Below are positions 28,243 to 37,013 of a DNA stretch of 64,000 nt, one piece after another (the first letter of the stretch is position 1; each line of letters starts with the position of its first letter). The position numbers were made by a program, and so were the translations under genes. The DNA comes from JAICWP01 sp035278025 (GTDB lineage Bacteria; Acidobacteriota; Terriglobia; Terriglobales; Acidobacteriaceae), in contig DATEJK010000126.1 of the NCBI GenBank assembly GCA_035278025.1, forward strand, positions 1 through 64,000, in the 5' to 3' direction. Under the pieces are notes generated by a model. The model was not told the origin of the DNA and made no database searches. It saw only the letters and a list, made by a program, of their open reading frames with translations.

Positions 28243-28415
28243 CAATTTGTAATGAGCAGTTTGATCGCAGGGGCCGCCGCGTCGCCTTCCGCTAATTGCA
28301 AAATTACGCAATTACCAATCAGGGCTGTCACGCCACCAATCCGTTACCTCTCCCGCCACCCTTTGTGTCTCATCCCGCTCCACCCTAATGCTAAAATCCA
28401 GCCAAACCTCTCGCA

Positions 28416-29120
28416 ATGGATGAACTCTACCGCATCTTCGTCTCGAAGATGGGCTTCCCGCCCGTAGTGGGGCAGACGGTTATCCGCCTGCTGCTGGCCG
28501 CCATCCTGGGAGGCGTGGTCGGCTTGGAGCGCGAGATCAAACACAAGCCTGCAGGCCTGCGCACCAACATGTTCATGTGCCTGGGCTCGGCCCTGTTCAC
28601 CATCCTCTCCTTTGAATTGGCCAGCGAGTACCCGGGCGACCACACCCGCATTGCGGCGCAAATCATTCCCGGAATTGGCTTCATCGGCGCCGGCTCTATC
28701 CTCCATTCCCGGGGCTCGGTGGTCGGGTTGACTACCGCCGCCACCATTTTTGTCGTCGCGGCGATCGGGATGGCCGTGGGCGGTGGGCTCTATTTGCCCG
28801 CCGTGTTGGCGACGCTGATCGCCCTGCTTGCCCTTTACACCCTGGGGCAAATGGAGGCTCGCTTCGAACTAAAGCCCCTGCTGATGAATTACGAGGTTCT
28901 GGGCGAGAGTGCGGAGACCGTGGTCGTCGAAGTCAACCGCATTCTGCAGGATGAACACCTGGGAATGACCTCGGTGCAGATGGCCAAAATTGACGGCCTT
29001 TCCCGCGTGCAGTTCTCCGTGGATGCGCGCCGCCATGAGCAGGAATTGCTGCTCAATCGCCTGCGCCAGTCCACCCTGCTGCGCGGCGTCAACTCCCTGG
29101 GGCCGGCTGAGGGCGAATGA
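28416..29120 (+). CDS. MgtC/SapB family membrane protein
   Basis: A 234-residue protein with an N-terminal domain of about four or five membrane helices. 'LLAAILGGVVGLEREIKHKP' and 'GLRTNMFMCLGSALFT' followed by 'IIPGIGFIGAGSILH' are the core MgtC motifs. The C-terminal part (about 145-234) is a soluble ACT-like tail. Family members modulate magnesium homeostasis or F-type ATPase activity. It is the first gene of a run in which neighbours overlap by 4 bases, and it overlaps dapF as ATGA. Confidence 0.88.
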   Translation: MDELYRIFVSKMGFPPVVGQTVIRLLLAAILGGVVGLEREIKHKPAGLRTNMFMCLGSALFTILSFELASEYPGDHTRIAAQIIPGIGFIGAGSILHSRGSVVGLTTAATIFVVAAIGMAVGGGLYLPAVLATLIALLALYTLGQMEARFELKPLLMNYEVLGESAETVVVEVNRILQDEHLGMTSVQMAKIDGLSRVQFSVDARRHEQELLLNRLRQSTLLRGVNSLGPAEGE

Positions 29121-29908
29121 CTCCTGCTCCCGCCATTCCTTTTGTCAAAGCCACCGCCTGCGGCAACGACTTCATCATCGTGGATGGCCTGCACGCGCGC
29201 CCTGACCTGGCCGCCATCAGCCGCCGCATGTGCGACCGCCATCAGGGCATCGGGGCTGACGGCGTGGAATGGCTGTTCCCCGCCACCGACGCCGATATCC
29301 GCGCCCGTCTCTTCAACGCCGATGGCTCCGAAGCCGAAATATCCGGCAATGGCACCCGCTGCGTGGCGGCCTACCTGAGCTCGGAGCAGGGCAAAGAAAA
29401 CGTCATTGTTCGTACCGGGGCCGGGGCTAAAACTTGCACCCTGGTACGCCGCAACGGCGTGGAATTTGAATTTGAAACCGATATGGGCGAGCCCCAGGTG
29501 GGCGACGAATTCTCCATCAAAATGGCTTTCGGCGAAATGCGCGGCATTCCCGTGTCCATGGGGAACCCACACTTTGTGGTTTTTGTGAAAGAATTCGGCC
29601 CGGGTTGGCAGGCGGAGGCCGCCGAAATCGGCAAGCATCACGACTTTAAGTATGGCATCAATGTTGAGCTGGTAACGGCTGGTAAGAAGAATGACATTCA
29701 CGCCCGCTTTTTTGAGCGCGGTGTGGGCGAGACGCAGTCCTCGGGCACCGGTTCCTGCGCTGCCGCCGTAGCGTCCATTGCCGCCAAACGGGCGCAGTCG
29801 CCGGTGAACGTAATCACCCCCGGGGGGGTGCAGAGCGTGCGCTGGGAGGAGAGCGTTTTTCTGCGCGGGCCGGCGCGCCTCATCGCGCGCGGGGATTTCT
29901 TTGTCTAG
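29117..29908 (+). CDS. dapF: Diaminopimelate epimerase
   Basis: Converts LL- to meso-diaminopimelate for peptidoglycan and lysine. The 263-residue protein starts 'FVKATACGNDFIIVDG', has the first catalytic Cys in 'ISGNGTRCVAA' (about residue 83) and the second in 'SSGTGSCAAAVA' (about residue 213). 'SMGNPHFVVFV' is the middle substrate contact. It lies between mgtC and ldcA with overlapping or touching ends. The neighbours handle meso-DAP-containing murein peptides, so product and recycling are genetically linked. Confidence 0.94.
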   Translation: MTPAPAIPFVKATACGNDFIIVDGLHARPDLAAISRRMCDRHQGIGADGVEWLFPATDADIRARLFNADGSEAEISGNGTRCVAAYLSSEQGKENVIVRTGAGAKTCTLVRRNGVEFEFETDMGEPQVGDEFSIKMAFGEMRGIPVSMGNPHFVVFVKEFGPGWQAEAAEIGKHHDFKYGINVELVTAGKKNDIHARFFERGVGETQSSGTGSCAAAVASIAAKRAQSPVNVITPGGVQSVRWEESVFLRGPARLIARGDFFV

Positions 29909-29909
29909 G

Positions 29910-30899
29910 ATGATGGACCCATCACCCAATCCGCGCCTCAAACCACCCGCGCTGCGCCGCGGCGACGCGGTGGGCATCATCGCGCCCGGCAGTCCCATCA
30001 AGCGCGATCTGCTGCTGGCCGGCTGCGAGGGCCTGCGGAACCTCGGCTACCGACCCATCTACGACGACTCCATTCTCGACCGCGATCTCTACTTCGCCGG
30101 CTCCGCACGCCGCCGGGCCCGCGAACTGGAGGAAATGTTCGAACGCGATGACATTCGTGCCATTGTCTGCGCCAGAGGCGGCTACGGCACCAACTATCTG
30201 CTGCAGGAATTGGACCTCGCCAAGCTCCAGCGTCACCCCAAAATCTTCGTCGGCTATAGTGACGTCACCACGCTGCTGACCTGGTTCACCAGCGCTGCCG
30301 GCCTGGTTACGTTTCACGGCCCCATGGTCACCAAGGACTTTGCCGTTCCCGAGGGCGTGCACGCGTCCTCGTGGAACGCGGCGCTGGCCGCTTCTTCGCC
30401 ATGGGAGCTCAAATTCTCTCCCGCTTCAGAAGTTAAAGTATTGCTTGAGGGTTCTGCGGAAGGCACTTTGTATGGCGGTTGCCTCTCCATGCTGGCAGCC
30501 TCTCTGGGCACGCCCTTCGAAATTGATACCCGCGACACTATCCTTTTTGTTGAAGACGTTGCCGCCAAGCCCTTCCAGGTGGATCGCATGCTCATGCAGC
30601 TGAAGCTGGCCGGCAAGCTGGAGGCCGTGCGGGGCATTATTTTTGGCGAAATGCTGGACTGCACCCAGCCGGGCGTGGAGCCGGACTACACACTGGAGGA
30701 AGTGGTCACACGCGTGCTACGCGACCTGAATATTCCCATTATGTACGGCCTGCGCTCCGGCCATGTTACACAGGGAAACATTACTTTACCGCTGGGCGTG
30801 CGCAGCTCGCTGGAAGCGAAGAAGGACGGGGTTCGGCTGCGGTTACTCGAACCATCGGTTGCGCCCGCGGGCGAGGCGGTTCGTTCGGCCAAACTATGA
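29910..30899 (+). CDS. ldcA: LD-carboxypeptidase (S66 family)
   Basis: Cytoplasmic serine peptidase that removes D-Ala from murein tetrapeptides during cell-wall recycling. The protein of about 329 residues begins 'PPALRRGDAVGIIAPGSP'. 'CARGGYGTNYLLQ' and 'FVGYSDVTTLLTWF' (Ser of the nucleophile region) with 'TFHGPM' are the S66 hallmarks. 'LFVEDVAAKPFQVDRML' has the catalytic Glu, and 'GHVTQGN' the His. The start may be the ATG at 29910, the ATG at 29913 or the TTG at 29901; the last has GGGGA at a better distance. It overlaps mpl as ATGA. Confidence 0.9.
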   Translation: MMDPSPNPRLKPPALRRGDAVGIIAPGSPIKRDLLLAGCEGLRNLGYRPIYDDSILDRDLYFAGSARRRARELEEMFERDDIRAIVCARGGYGTNYLLQELDLAKLQRHPKIFVGYSDVTTLLTWFTSAAGLVTFHGPMVTKDFAVPEGVHASSWNAALAASSPWELKFSPASEVKVLLEGSAEGTLYGGCLSMLAASLGTPFEIDTRDTILFVEDVAAKPFQVDRMLMQLKLAGKLEAVRGIIFGEMLDCTQPGVEPDYTLEEVVTRVLRDLNIPIMYGLRSGHVTQGNITLPLGVRSSLEAKKDGVRLRLLEPSVAPAGEAVRSAKL

Positions 30900-32326
30900 A
30901 ATCCAGACGTCACATTCATCTCATCGGAATTTGCGGCACGGCCATGGCTTCACTGGCCGGCATGCTGAAGCAGCGCGGCTTCAAAGTTACCGGCTCCGAC
31001 GCCGCCGCCTACCCGCCCATGTCCAACTTTCTGTCCGGCCTCGGCATACCCCTGGCCCAGCCCTACGCGGAAGGCAATCTGCAGCCGCATCCCGATCTGG
31101 TCGTGGTGGGCAACGCCATTTCCCGCGGCAATGTGGAGTTGGAATACCTGCTCGACAGCCGTATCCCTTTCTGCTCATTGCCGCAGATTCTGCACGACGA
31201 ATTTCTGCATGGGCGCGAAGTCATCGTCATCGCCGGCACTCATGGCAAGACCACCACCACCTCCATGCTGGCCTGGATTTTTCAGTCGGCAGGGAAGCGG
31301 CCTGCCTTCCTGGTCGGCGGCATCGCGGAGAATTTCGGCAGCAGCTTCGCCCTGGGCGACGGCGGCCACTTCATCATCGAGGGGGACGAGTACGACACCG
31401 CCTTTTTCGACAAGGGTCCCAAGTTCCTTCACTACTTCCCCGATTCCGTCATCCTGACTTCCGTCGAGTTCGATCACGCCGATATTTACAAGGATCTGGA
31501 CGCGGTGAAGACCGCCTTCAAGCGCCTGGTCAACCTGGTGCCGCGCCGCGGCCGCATCATCGCCTACGAAGGCAACGCCAGTGTGAGCGAGTGTGTGGCC
31601 AAAGCCCTCTGCCCGGTCGAGCTCTATGGCACGAACCATGCCGCCTGGCAGGTCGCCAACCTGCAACTCGAACGTCAGCGCACTCACTGGTCGGTCCTGC
31701 GCGAAGGCTGCCACTGGACTGACTTCGATTTTCCTCTTGCCGGAGAGTACAACGTCCTGAACGCTACCGCTGCCGGGGCCATGGCCGTCGCTTACGGCAT
31801 CACCGAACCGCAAATTGCTCAGGCGTTGAAAACGTTCAAGAGCGTGAAGCGCCGCCTGGAAGTGAAGGCCGAAGTGAACGGCGTCACCATCATTGACGAT
31901 TTCGCCCACCACCCCACCGCCATCGCCGAAACCATCAAGGCTTTGCGCGCCCGCTATCCCGGGCGCCGCCTGTGGGCCATCCTGGAGCCCCGCTCCAACA
32001 CTCTGCGCCGCAACGTCCTGCAGAACGAGCTGGCGCAGTCGCTGGCGACGGCCGACGAAGTGGTGATCGCTCGCGTCTTTCGCCCGGAAGCCATACCGGA
32101 AAGCGAATGCCTCGACTTGAACGCGCTGATCGCGCGCATCAATCATGCCGGCAAGCGCGCCCGCGCCATTCCCGACGCTGACGCCATCGTCGCCCAAATC
32201 GGCGGCGAGCTTACCGCGGGCGACGTGGTCGTTATCTTGTCGAACGGCGGCTTTGGCGGGATCTACGAAAAGCTGCCGCGAAGGATCCAGGGCGCAACCA
32301 CCGCCGCTGCTCCGGCGCGCTCGTGA
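30896..32326 (+). CDS. mpl: UDP-N-acetylmuramate:L-Ala-gamma-D-Glu-meso-DAP ligase
   Basis: Joins recycled murein tripeptide to UDP-MurNAc using ATP. The 476-residue Mur-ligase-fold protein has 'HLIGICGTAMASLAGML' at the start, the ATP loop 'VIAGTHGKTTTTSM' (about 110-123), 'EGDEYDTAFFDK' with the conserved acidic residues, and 'DDFAHHPTAIAETI' in the C-terminal domain. 'EYDTAFFDK' and 'EPRSNTLR' distinguish Mpl from MurC. Its neighbour LdcA supplies the tripeptide. It overlaps plsC by 4 bases. Confidence 0.94.
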   Translation: MKSRRHIHLIGICGTAMASLAGMLKQRGFKVTGSDAAAYPPMSNFLSGLGIPLAQPYAEGNLQPHPDLVVVGNAISRGNVELEYLLDSRIPFCSLPQILHDEFLHGREVIVIAGTHGKTTTTSMLAWIFQSAGKRPAFLVGGIAENFGSSFALGDGGHFIIEGDEYDTAFFDKGPKFLHYFPDSVILTSVEFDHADIYKDLDAVKTAFKRLVNLVPRRGRIIAYEGNASVSECVAKALCPVELYGTNHAAWQVANLQLERQRTHWSVLREGCHWTDFDFPLAGEYNVLNATAAGAMAVAYGITEPQIAQALKTFKSVKRRLEVKAEVNGVTIIDDFAHHPTAIAETIKALRARYPGRRLWAILEPRSNTLRRNVLQNELAQSLATADEVVIARVFRPEAIPESECLDLNALIARINHAGKRARAIPDADAIVAQIGGELTAGDVVVILSNGGFGGIYEKLPRRIQGATTAAAPARS

Positions 32327-33036
32327 TTCGCACCCTGCTGATGCTGACCTTCTGGCTGCTGCTGGTGCCCTTGGCCGCTCTCATTGGCTTTCCCTGGACT
32401 TTCCTGACTGGCAAGGTTGACGTTCTGTACTGGCTTGGAACCCGCATTGCTTTTGCCGGGGTCCGGCTGGCTGGGGTCAAGGTCAAGGTGGTGGGCCTGG
32501 ACCGGCTCGACCCTGGCGCCCCCTACATCTTCATGTCCAATCACGTTTCCAATCTTGATCCGCCCATCCTGGTGCCGACGATCCCACGCCGCACCTCGGT
32601 GCTGGTTAAAAAGGAGCTCTTCCGGGTGCCTATTCTTGGCCGCGCCATGCGCCTGGCCTCCCTGGTGCCGGTGGACCGCAGCAACCGCGACGCCGCCATC
32701 GCCAGCCTGCGCGCCGCCGCCGAGGTTCTGGCCCGCGGCATCCCCATGACTATTTTCGTGGAAGGCACGCGCTCTTTCGACGGCCGGCTCCTGCCCTTCA
32801 AAAAGGGTCCGTTCTATCTGGCTATGGAAAGCGGCGCGCCCGTCGTGCCCGTCACCATCGTGGGCACGCATCACATCCTGCCCAAGCGCCGCTTCAGCAT
32901 ACGCAGGGGCGAAGCCACGGTGGTCTTCCATTCCCCCCTGAATCCGAAGCAGTTTTCCGACCGCGATGCGCTGCTGGCCGCGGTACACGACTCCATCGCC
33001 AGCGCTCTCCCCGCCGAAGATCGTCAGGATAGGTGA
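32323..33036 (+). CDS. plsC: 1-acyl-sn-glycerol-3-phosphate acyltransferase, GTG start
   Basis: Acylates lysophosphatidate to phosphatidate at the inner membrane. The 237-residue protein begins with a membrane helix (about 5-28). 'SNHVSNLDPP' is the HX4D catalytic motif. 'LVPVDRSN' and 'IFVEGTRSFDGRL' are acyltransferase blocks II and III, and 'VVPVTIVGT' is block IV. GTG 32323 overlaps the mpl stop as GTGA and gives the expected N-terminus. It ends the five-gene run that begins with mgtC. Confidence 0.92.
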   Translation: MIRTLLMLTFWLLLVPLAALIGFPWTFLTGKVDVLYWLGTRIAFAGVRLAGVKVKVVGLDRLDPGAPYIFMSNHVSNLDPPILVPTIPRRTSVLVKKELFRVPILGRAMRLASLVPVDRSNRDAAIASLRAAAEVLARGIPMTIFVEGTRSFDGRLLPFKKGPFYLAMESGAPVVPVTIVGTHHILPKRRFSIRRGEATVVFHSPLNPKQFSDRDALLAAVHDSIASALPAEDRQDR

Positions 33037-33045
33037 TACTTAAAA

Positions 33046-33102
33046 TTGTCATCCTGAGTGTCGCCACTGAGGCTTGCCGAAGGAGCGCAGCGAAGGATCT
33101 GC
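33046..33102. repeat. Interspersed repeat, TGTCATCCTGAG...GAAGGATCT family, copy 3
   Basis: Starts TTGTCATCCTGAG and ends GCAGCGAAGGATCTGC. It lies between convergent plsC and prenyl-synthase genes. The two outer motifs match copies 1 and 2; the interior is different. Confidence 0.65.
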
Positions 33103-33120
33103 TTTTCCTCGAATTGCCGG

Positions 33121-34002
33121 CTACTTCTTCCTTTCCACCAGAAACTGCGCCAGCGCCTTCAGCGTCGCCGCGTGCTCCCCAAAACTCTCGACACTCCCGC
33201 AGGCCTCATCCACCAGCGCATCTGCCTTCTTCAGCGACTCCGCCACGCCGAACAACGCCGGATAGGTCGCCTTCTCCGTGGCAGTGTCCTTGCCGGCAGT
33301 CTTGCCCAGTTGCTCGGAAGACTGGGTAACATCGAGCACGTCGTCCACAATCTGGAACGCCAGGCCAATCGCCCGGCCGAAGGACCGCAGCCTGTCAATC
33401 TGAGATTCCTGGCCGCCGGCATAAATCCCACCCGTCACCACGCAGGCGGTGATGAGCGCTGCGGTTTTGGAATTATGAATGTATTCCAATGTGGCGGCGT
33501 CGGCGCGCTTGTGCTCGGTTTCCAGGTCCATCACCTGACCGCCAATCATGCCATCCACCGTGCCGGTGGCGTGCGCGATCTCCTCGATAATGCCCACCCG
33601 CTGCTCCGCCGGACAGCGCAGCCGCGCCAGCACTTCGTAGGCATAGGTCTGTAGCCCATCGCCGGCCAGGATGGCGGTAGCTTCCCCGAAGGCCTTGTGA
33701 CAAGTGGGTCGCCCGCGCCGCAGGTCATCGTTGTCCAGCGCGGGCAGATCGTCATGGATAAGCGAATAGGTGTGCAGCATCTCCAGCGCCGCGCCCAGTT
33801 CGTCCACGCCCTCGGGCAGGAAACCAGAAACCAGCCGCGCCGCTTCCAGGCACAGAATGGGCCGCAGGCGCTTGCCGCCGGCAAACACGCTGTGCCGCAT
33901 GGCCTGATGGATAGAGCTGGGATACTGCTTGCCTGGCGGCAACAGTCTTTCCAGCGCCGCATCGGCTATGCGGCGCCCTTCTTCCAGGGTGTGTTGAAGC
34001 AT
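33121..34002 (-). CDS. Short-chain polyprenyl diphosphate synthase (FPP/GGPP type)
   Basis: Condenses isopentenyl diphosphate with allylic diphosphates to C15 or C20 prenyl units. From ATG 34002 it has 293 residues. 'LIHDDLPALDNDDLRRG' (about 81-97) is the first Asp-rich motif, with the DDx4D spacing of bacterial IspA-type enzymes. 'QIVDDVLD' (about 222-229) is the second. 'AGGKRLRPIL' is the IPP-binding stretch. Chain length cannot be fixed by eye. The open frame extends 58 codons upstream without homology. Confidence 0.9.
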   Translation of the reverse strand: MLQHTLEEGRRIADAALERLLPPGKQYPSSIHQAMRHSVFAGGKRLRPILCLEAARLVSGFLPEGVDELGAALEMLHTYSLIHDDLPALDNDDLRRGRPTCHKAFGEATAILAGDGLQTYAYEVLARLRCPAEQRVGIIEEIAHATGTVDGMIGGQVMDLETEHKRADAATLEYIHNSKTAALITACVVTGGIYAGGQESQIDRLRSFGRAIGLAFQIVDDVLDVTQSSEQLGKTAGKDTATEKATYPALFGVAESLKKADALVDEACGSVESFGEHAATLKALAQFLVERKK

Positions 34003-34243
34003 TCGCTGTTGAGTATAACAAGGGTGCGTTGTGACGTTGCCTGTGCGGCGTTCTGGACGCAGCTCTGCCGCCCCCCGTTGCCGCGTGCGAACATCATCTC
34101 TCGGGAAACGGGCAACGCTCGCGCGCGATTGATTGTCTGGCTGCCTTGTGGTCTTGAATCCCGGTGTGCGGTGCATCCCATAGCTCCCTTGAAACCGCTT
34201 GCTCGTAGTTGCCCGCTGTTACTTGCCTGCATCTGACCTAGTG

Positions 34244-35395
34244 ATGCCACGCACTTACAAAAGTAGGGCCAAAAACTCCAGAAAAGAACGTGTCCTGGAA
34301 GGTGCGGTTCCGGCCGAAGAACTCCAGGCGCAGTTCCCACATATCGCCCTGCCTGTTCGTCCTCCTTATCCGCCCATGGAGGCTAAATCAGTAGAGAAAC
34401 TCCCCCGCGGCGAAGGCTGGCAATACGAGCCCAAGTGGGACGGCTTCCGCTGCCTGGCATTCCGCCATGGAGAGCAGGTCCTGCTGCAGTCCAAGGCGGG
34501 ACAGCCGCTGGGCCGCTATTTTCCCGAGTTGCTGGATGCTCTTTGCCACTTGCGCCCGCAGCAGTTTGTATTCGATTGCGAAATTGTCATCTTTTCCGGC
34601 GAGCATCTCTCCTTCGATGATCTGCTGCTGCGCATCCATCCCGCGGAATCCCGTATCCGCAAGCTGGCTGCGGCAACTCCCGCCACCCTCTTGTGCTTCG
34701 ACCTGTTGGTGGACGATGAAGGCAAGCCGCTGATTGGACTTCCTCTGGCTGAGCGCCGCAAACGGCTGGAGAAATTATTTTCCAAAATAGGGAAGAGCGA
34801 ACGCGTGCGGCTTTCGCCCGCAACTACCGACCGTTCTCAGGCCGAACGATGGATGCGCGAGCTCGGACCTGCCGGCTTGGACGGAGTGGTAGCCAAGCTA
34901 ACTGATGAGCCTTACCATTCCGGCGACCGCGCCGCCATGGTCAAGGTCAAACGCATTCGCTCCGCCGACTGCGTCGTGGGTGGTTTTCGTTACACCGAAA
35001 AGGGCGGGGAAGTGGGCTCGCTGCTGCTCGGCCTCTATAACCAACAGGGCCTGCTCGATCACGTCGGGTTTACTTCCAGCTTCACTGCCGAGCAGCGTCA
35101 CGAATTAAGGGCGGTTGTTGAGCCTCTGATTGGACAGCCAGGTTTCACCGGCAAGGCCCCGGGCGGGCCCAGTCGCTGGAGCACCAAACGCTCCATGGAA
35201 TGGCAGCCGCTCCCGTCCAAGCTGGTTTGCGAAGTGCGCTACGACCACTTCTCCGGCAGGCGCTTCCGCCATGGCACTAAATTCCTGCGCTGGCGCCCCG
35301 ATAAAAAGCCTGAGGAGTGTACATTTGACCAGGTGCGCGGAGGCAAGGGGGTGAGCTCTTCCGCCCTGCGGAGTTTTCTGCCTTTGGCCGGCTAA
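34244..35395 (+). CDS. ATP-dependent DNA ligase, LigC-like
   Basis: Seals DNA nicks after forming a lysine-AMP intermediate. The 383-residue protein has motif I 'YEPKWDGFR' with Lys64 as the nucleophile. 'FVFDCEIVIF' is motif III, 'DGVVAKLTDEPYHSG' motif IV, and 'MVKVKRIRSADCVV' motif V. An OB-fold domain follows (about 240-380). There is no LigD polymerase or nuclease domain and no Ku gene nearby, so a repair role other than Ku-dependent end-joining is likely. Start 34244 is chosen as the last ATG before the conserved part with a family-like length. Confidence 0.9.
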   Translation: MPRTYKSRAKNSRKERVLEGAVPAEELQAQFPHIALPVRPPYPPMEAKSVEKLPRGEGWQYEPKWDGFRCLAFRHGEQVLLQSKAGQPLGRYFPELLDALCHLRPQQFVFDCEIVIFSGEHLSFDDLLLRIHPAESRIRKLAAATPATLLCFDLLVDDEGKPLIGLPLAERRKRLEKLFSKIGKSERVRLSPATTDRSQAERWMRELGPAGLDGVVAKLTDEPYHSGDRAAMVKVKRIRSADCVVGGFRYTEKGGEVGSLLLGLYNQQGLLDHVGFTSSFTAEQRHELRAVVEPLIGQPGFTGKAPGGPSRWSTKRSMEWQPLPSKLVCEVRYDHFSGRRFRHGTKFLRWRPDKKPEECTFDQVRGGKGVSSSALRSFLPLAG

Positions 35396-35483
35396 GCAGC
35401 CAGTCAGTTGACCACAGCCTACCGGATATAGCGGGAAGTGGCGCAAAGGCGACTCTTTCCATCGCCACCTCTACCCGAAACTC

Positions 35484-35996
35484 TTACTGCAGTGCTGTGA
35501 AGTTAGGACACTGCTGGGCGCTGGGCGGAGTCGTGCTCTTGCTGGTATTCGCATCCCAACGAATCACGTTGTCCTCGGTGGAGCAGAACAGGCGCACACC
35601 TGACTGGTTGAAGCTGATGGGCGCAGCCCCGATCACGTATGTGGTGTTAGCACCGTTTACTGGATTTCCGCCTGGCGCCGTAAAGAAATATCCACTCTTG
35701 GTTCCCCCGGCCAAACTCTGGTCAATCAGACAGGCGTTGGCAGGTGACGGCACACAAGGGGCAGCTCCCCCCAGGTTCGCGAGTTGAGTAGCGTACCCGC
35801 TATTGGGATAGGAGGTGGTGTAGGACAATTCAGCCTGCTGAATGGTGCGAATGGACGACACTGCCGAGGCCTCATTCGCAGAAATCTTTGCCCGCAAGAG
35901 GTTGGGGATGGCAATGGCCGCAATGATGAGAATAATGGCCACCACAATTAGCAACTCGATCAGGGAAAAGCCCTTCGTTGACCTGGAACGTTTCAT
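35484..35996 (-). CDS. Type IV major pilin-like protein
   Basis: A 170-residue prepilin. From ATG 35996 the leader is short and basic ('MKRSRSTKG'), then the prepilin-peptidase site G/FSLIELL with Glu at mature position 5, and a hydrophobic helix 'IVVAIILIIAAIAIP'. The C-terminal half has two pairs of Cys (near 'APCVPSPANACL' and 'LFCSTEDN...QQC') that may form disulfides. Acidobacterial PilA-like proteins look similar. No good ribosome site was seen upstream of the ATG. No pilus assembly genes are nearby. Confidence 0.9.
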   Translation of the reverse strand: MKRSRSTKGFSLIELLIVVAIILIIAAIAIPNLLRAKISANEASAVSSIRTIQQAELSYTTSYPNSGYATQLANLGGAAPCVPSPANACLIDQSLAGGTKSGYFFTAPGGNPVNGANTTYVIGAAPISFNQSGVRLFCSTEDNVIRWDANTSKSTTPPSAQQCPNFTALQ

Positions 35997-36178
35997 GATA
36001 GTGATTACCCGCGTTGAGGGATTTGTGGCGCCGGCCTGAAAGCCGCATTCCTCGGCCATTCCCCGGGAACAGCCGCATCCGCCTTCGGTGCAATCTTATG
36101 GCCAGAGTTGCCCGGGAGGCAAACACCCCCTTCAGACAAAGAACGACCGCACACCTGAAGTTTGCGCCAGATACGTCC

Positions 36179-36550
36179 TTAAGCGGCAATAGCTTTACTA
36201 GCCTGAGTGGTGCGCAAAGCCGCGCTCAATATTCCTCGGCAATCGGCAGAAAAGCAGAGATCGCTGGCTCCCGCGCCCACCATTTCTGTCCACATCTCCT
36301 CGTTGGCCAGTCGATGGGTGCAGACCAGGCAAACCCCCGGAAACTCGTGCCTTAGCCATTCCACTTCCGAACGCGAAACCAGTTCCAGATCGAGTACCAC
36401 GACCTGTGCCCGGTATTTCGGAATGGCCGCTATTGCTTCTGCGAGGCTCCCTGCTAAGCATATGAAATTGAAATGGTTTTGCAGGGAGTCTTGCAGGTTT
36501 CGTGCGACTTCGGCGTCTCTTTGCAGGACAACTACATTCAACGGCTGCAT
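36179..36550 (-). CDS. Stand-alone receiver-like domain with degenerate phosphorylation pocket
   Basis: A 123-residue protein with the length and strand pattern of a CheY-like receiver. 'NVVVLQRDAEVARNL' is strand 1, with one Asp instead of the acidic pair. 'VVVLDLELVSR' holds the expected phospho-acceptor Asp near residue 54. 'LVCTHR' supplies the Thr. The conserved Lys on strand 5 is missing ('DLCFSADC'). It may act as a phosphorylation-independent adaptor. It precedes the pilin gene on the same strand, with about 180 bases between, so a role in pilus control is possible. Confidence 0.6.
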   Translation of the reverse strand: MQPLNVVVLQRDAEVARNLQDSLQNHFNFICLAGSLAEAIAAIPKYRAQVVVLDLELVSRSEVEWLRHEFPGVCLVCTHRLANEEMWTEMVGAGASDLCFSADCRGILSAALRTTQASKAIAA

Positions 36551-36667
36551 ACTTCCCCCTGAGGTTCGACCGTCGCCTACGCAACGGCTGCGTAAACACC
36601 GCAGTAAATCTCTGCTACCGCGGCGGCTTGTTGGTCAAACGAGCGTGACGAAAATGCGGTGGAACGG

Positions 36668-36907
36668 CTACTTCCTCGCCTCCGCCTTCTCAGTCAGGGG
36701 CTCGAAGGGTTCGGCCTGTAATTTCCCGTTTTGTTTCAACAAGATCTCAACTTTACCTTCGGCCTGCTCTAATTCCTTGCGGCAGGTGCCGGAAAGTTGC
36801 ATTCCTTCTTCAAAAAGCGCCAGCGACTTCTCCAGGGGAATGTCTCCCTTTTCGAGTTCGCTTACAATTTTTTCCAGGCGCTGGAGGCACTCTTCAAACT
36901 TTGGCAC
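36668..36907 (-). CDS. xseB: Exodeoxyribonuclease VII small subunit, GTG start
   Basis: A 79-residue protein of almost only alpha-helix ('FEECLQRLEKIVSELEKGDIPLEK' in two parts: 'FEECLQRLEKIVSE' then 'LEKGDIPLEKSLALFEEG'). This is the XseB signature. XseB assists XseA in digesting single-stranded DNA. The start is GTG 36907, which is preceded by GGGGGAG at 4 bases and gives the typical 'PKFEE' beginning; the open frame continues upstream without homology. xseA is not in the window. Confidence 0.88.
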   Translation of the reverse strand: MPKFEECLQRLEKIVSELEKGDIPLEKSLALFEEGMQLSGTCRKELEQAEGKVEILLKQNGKLQAEPFEPLTEKAEARK

Positions 36908-37013
36908 GTACTCCCCCGTTTCTATTCTATGCACATTCTTGCAGGTTTTGCGCAGGAAATTTAAATCTTGGATTTTGGCGACGTCCGGGTTGGGAGTCCG
37001 GCCCAAATAGCTC

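Noticed and set aside
28293..28314. TAATTGC...GCAATTA inverted repeat as an operator for mgtC
   Set aside because: It is AT-rich, over 100 bases from the start and matches no known operator; chance cannot be excluded.
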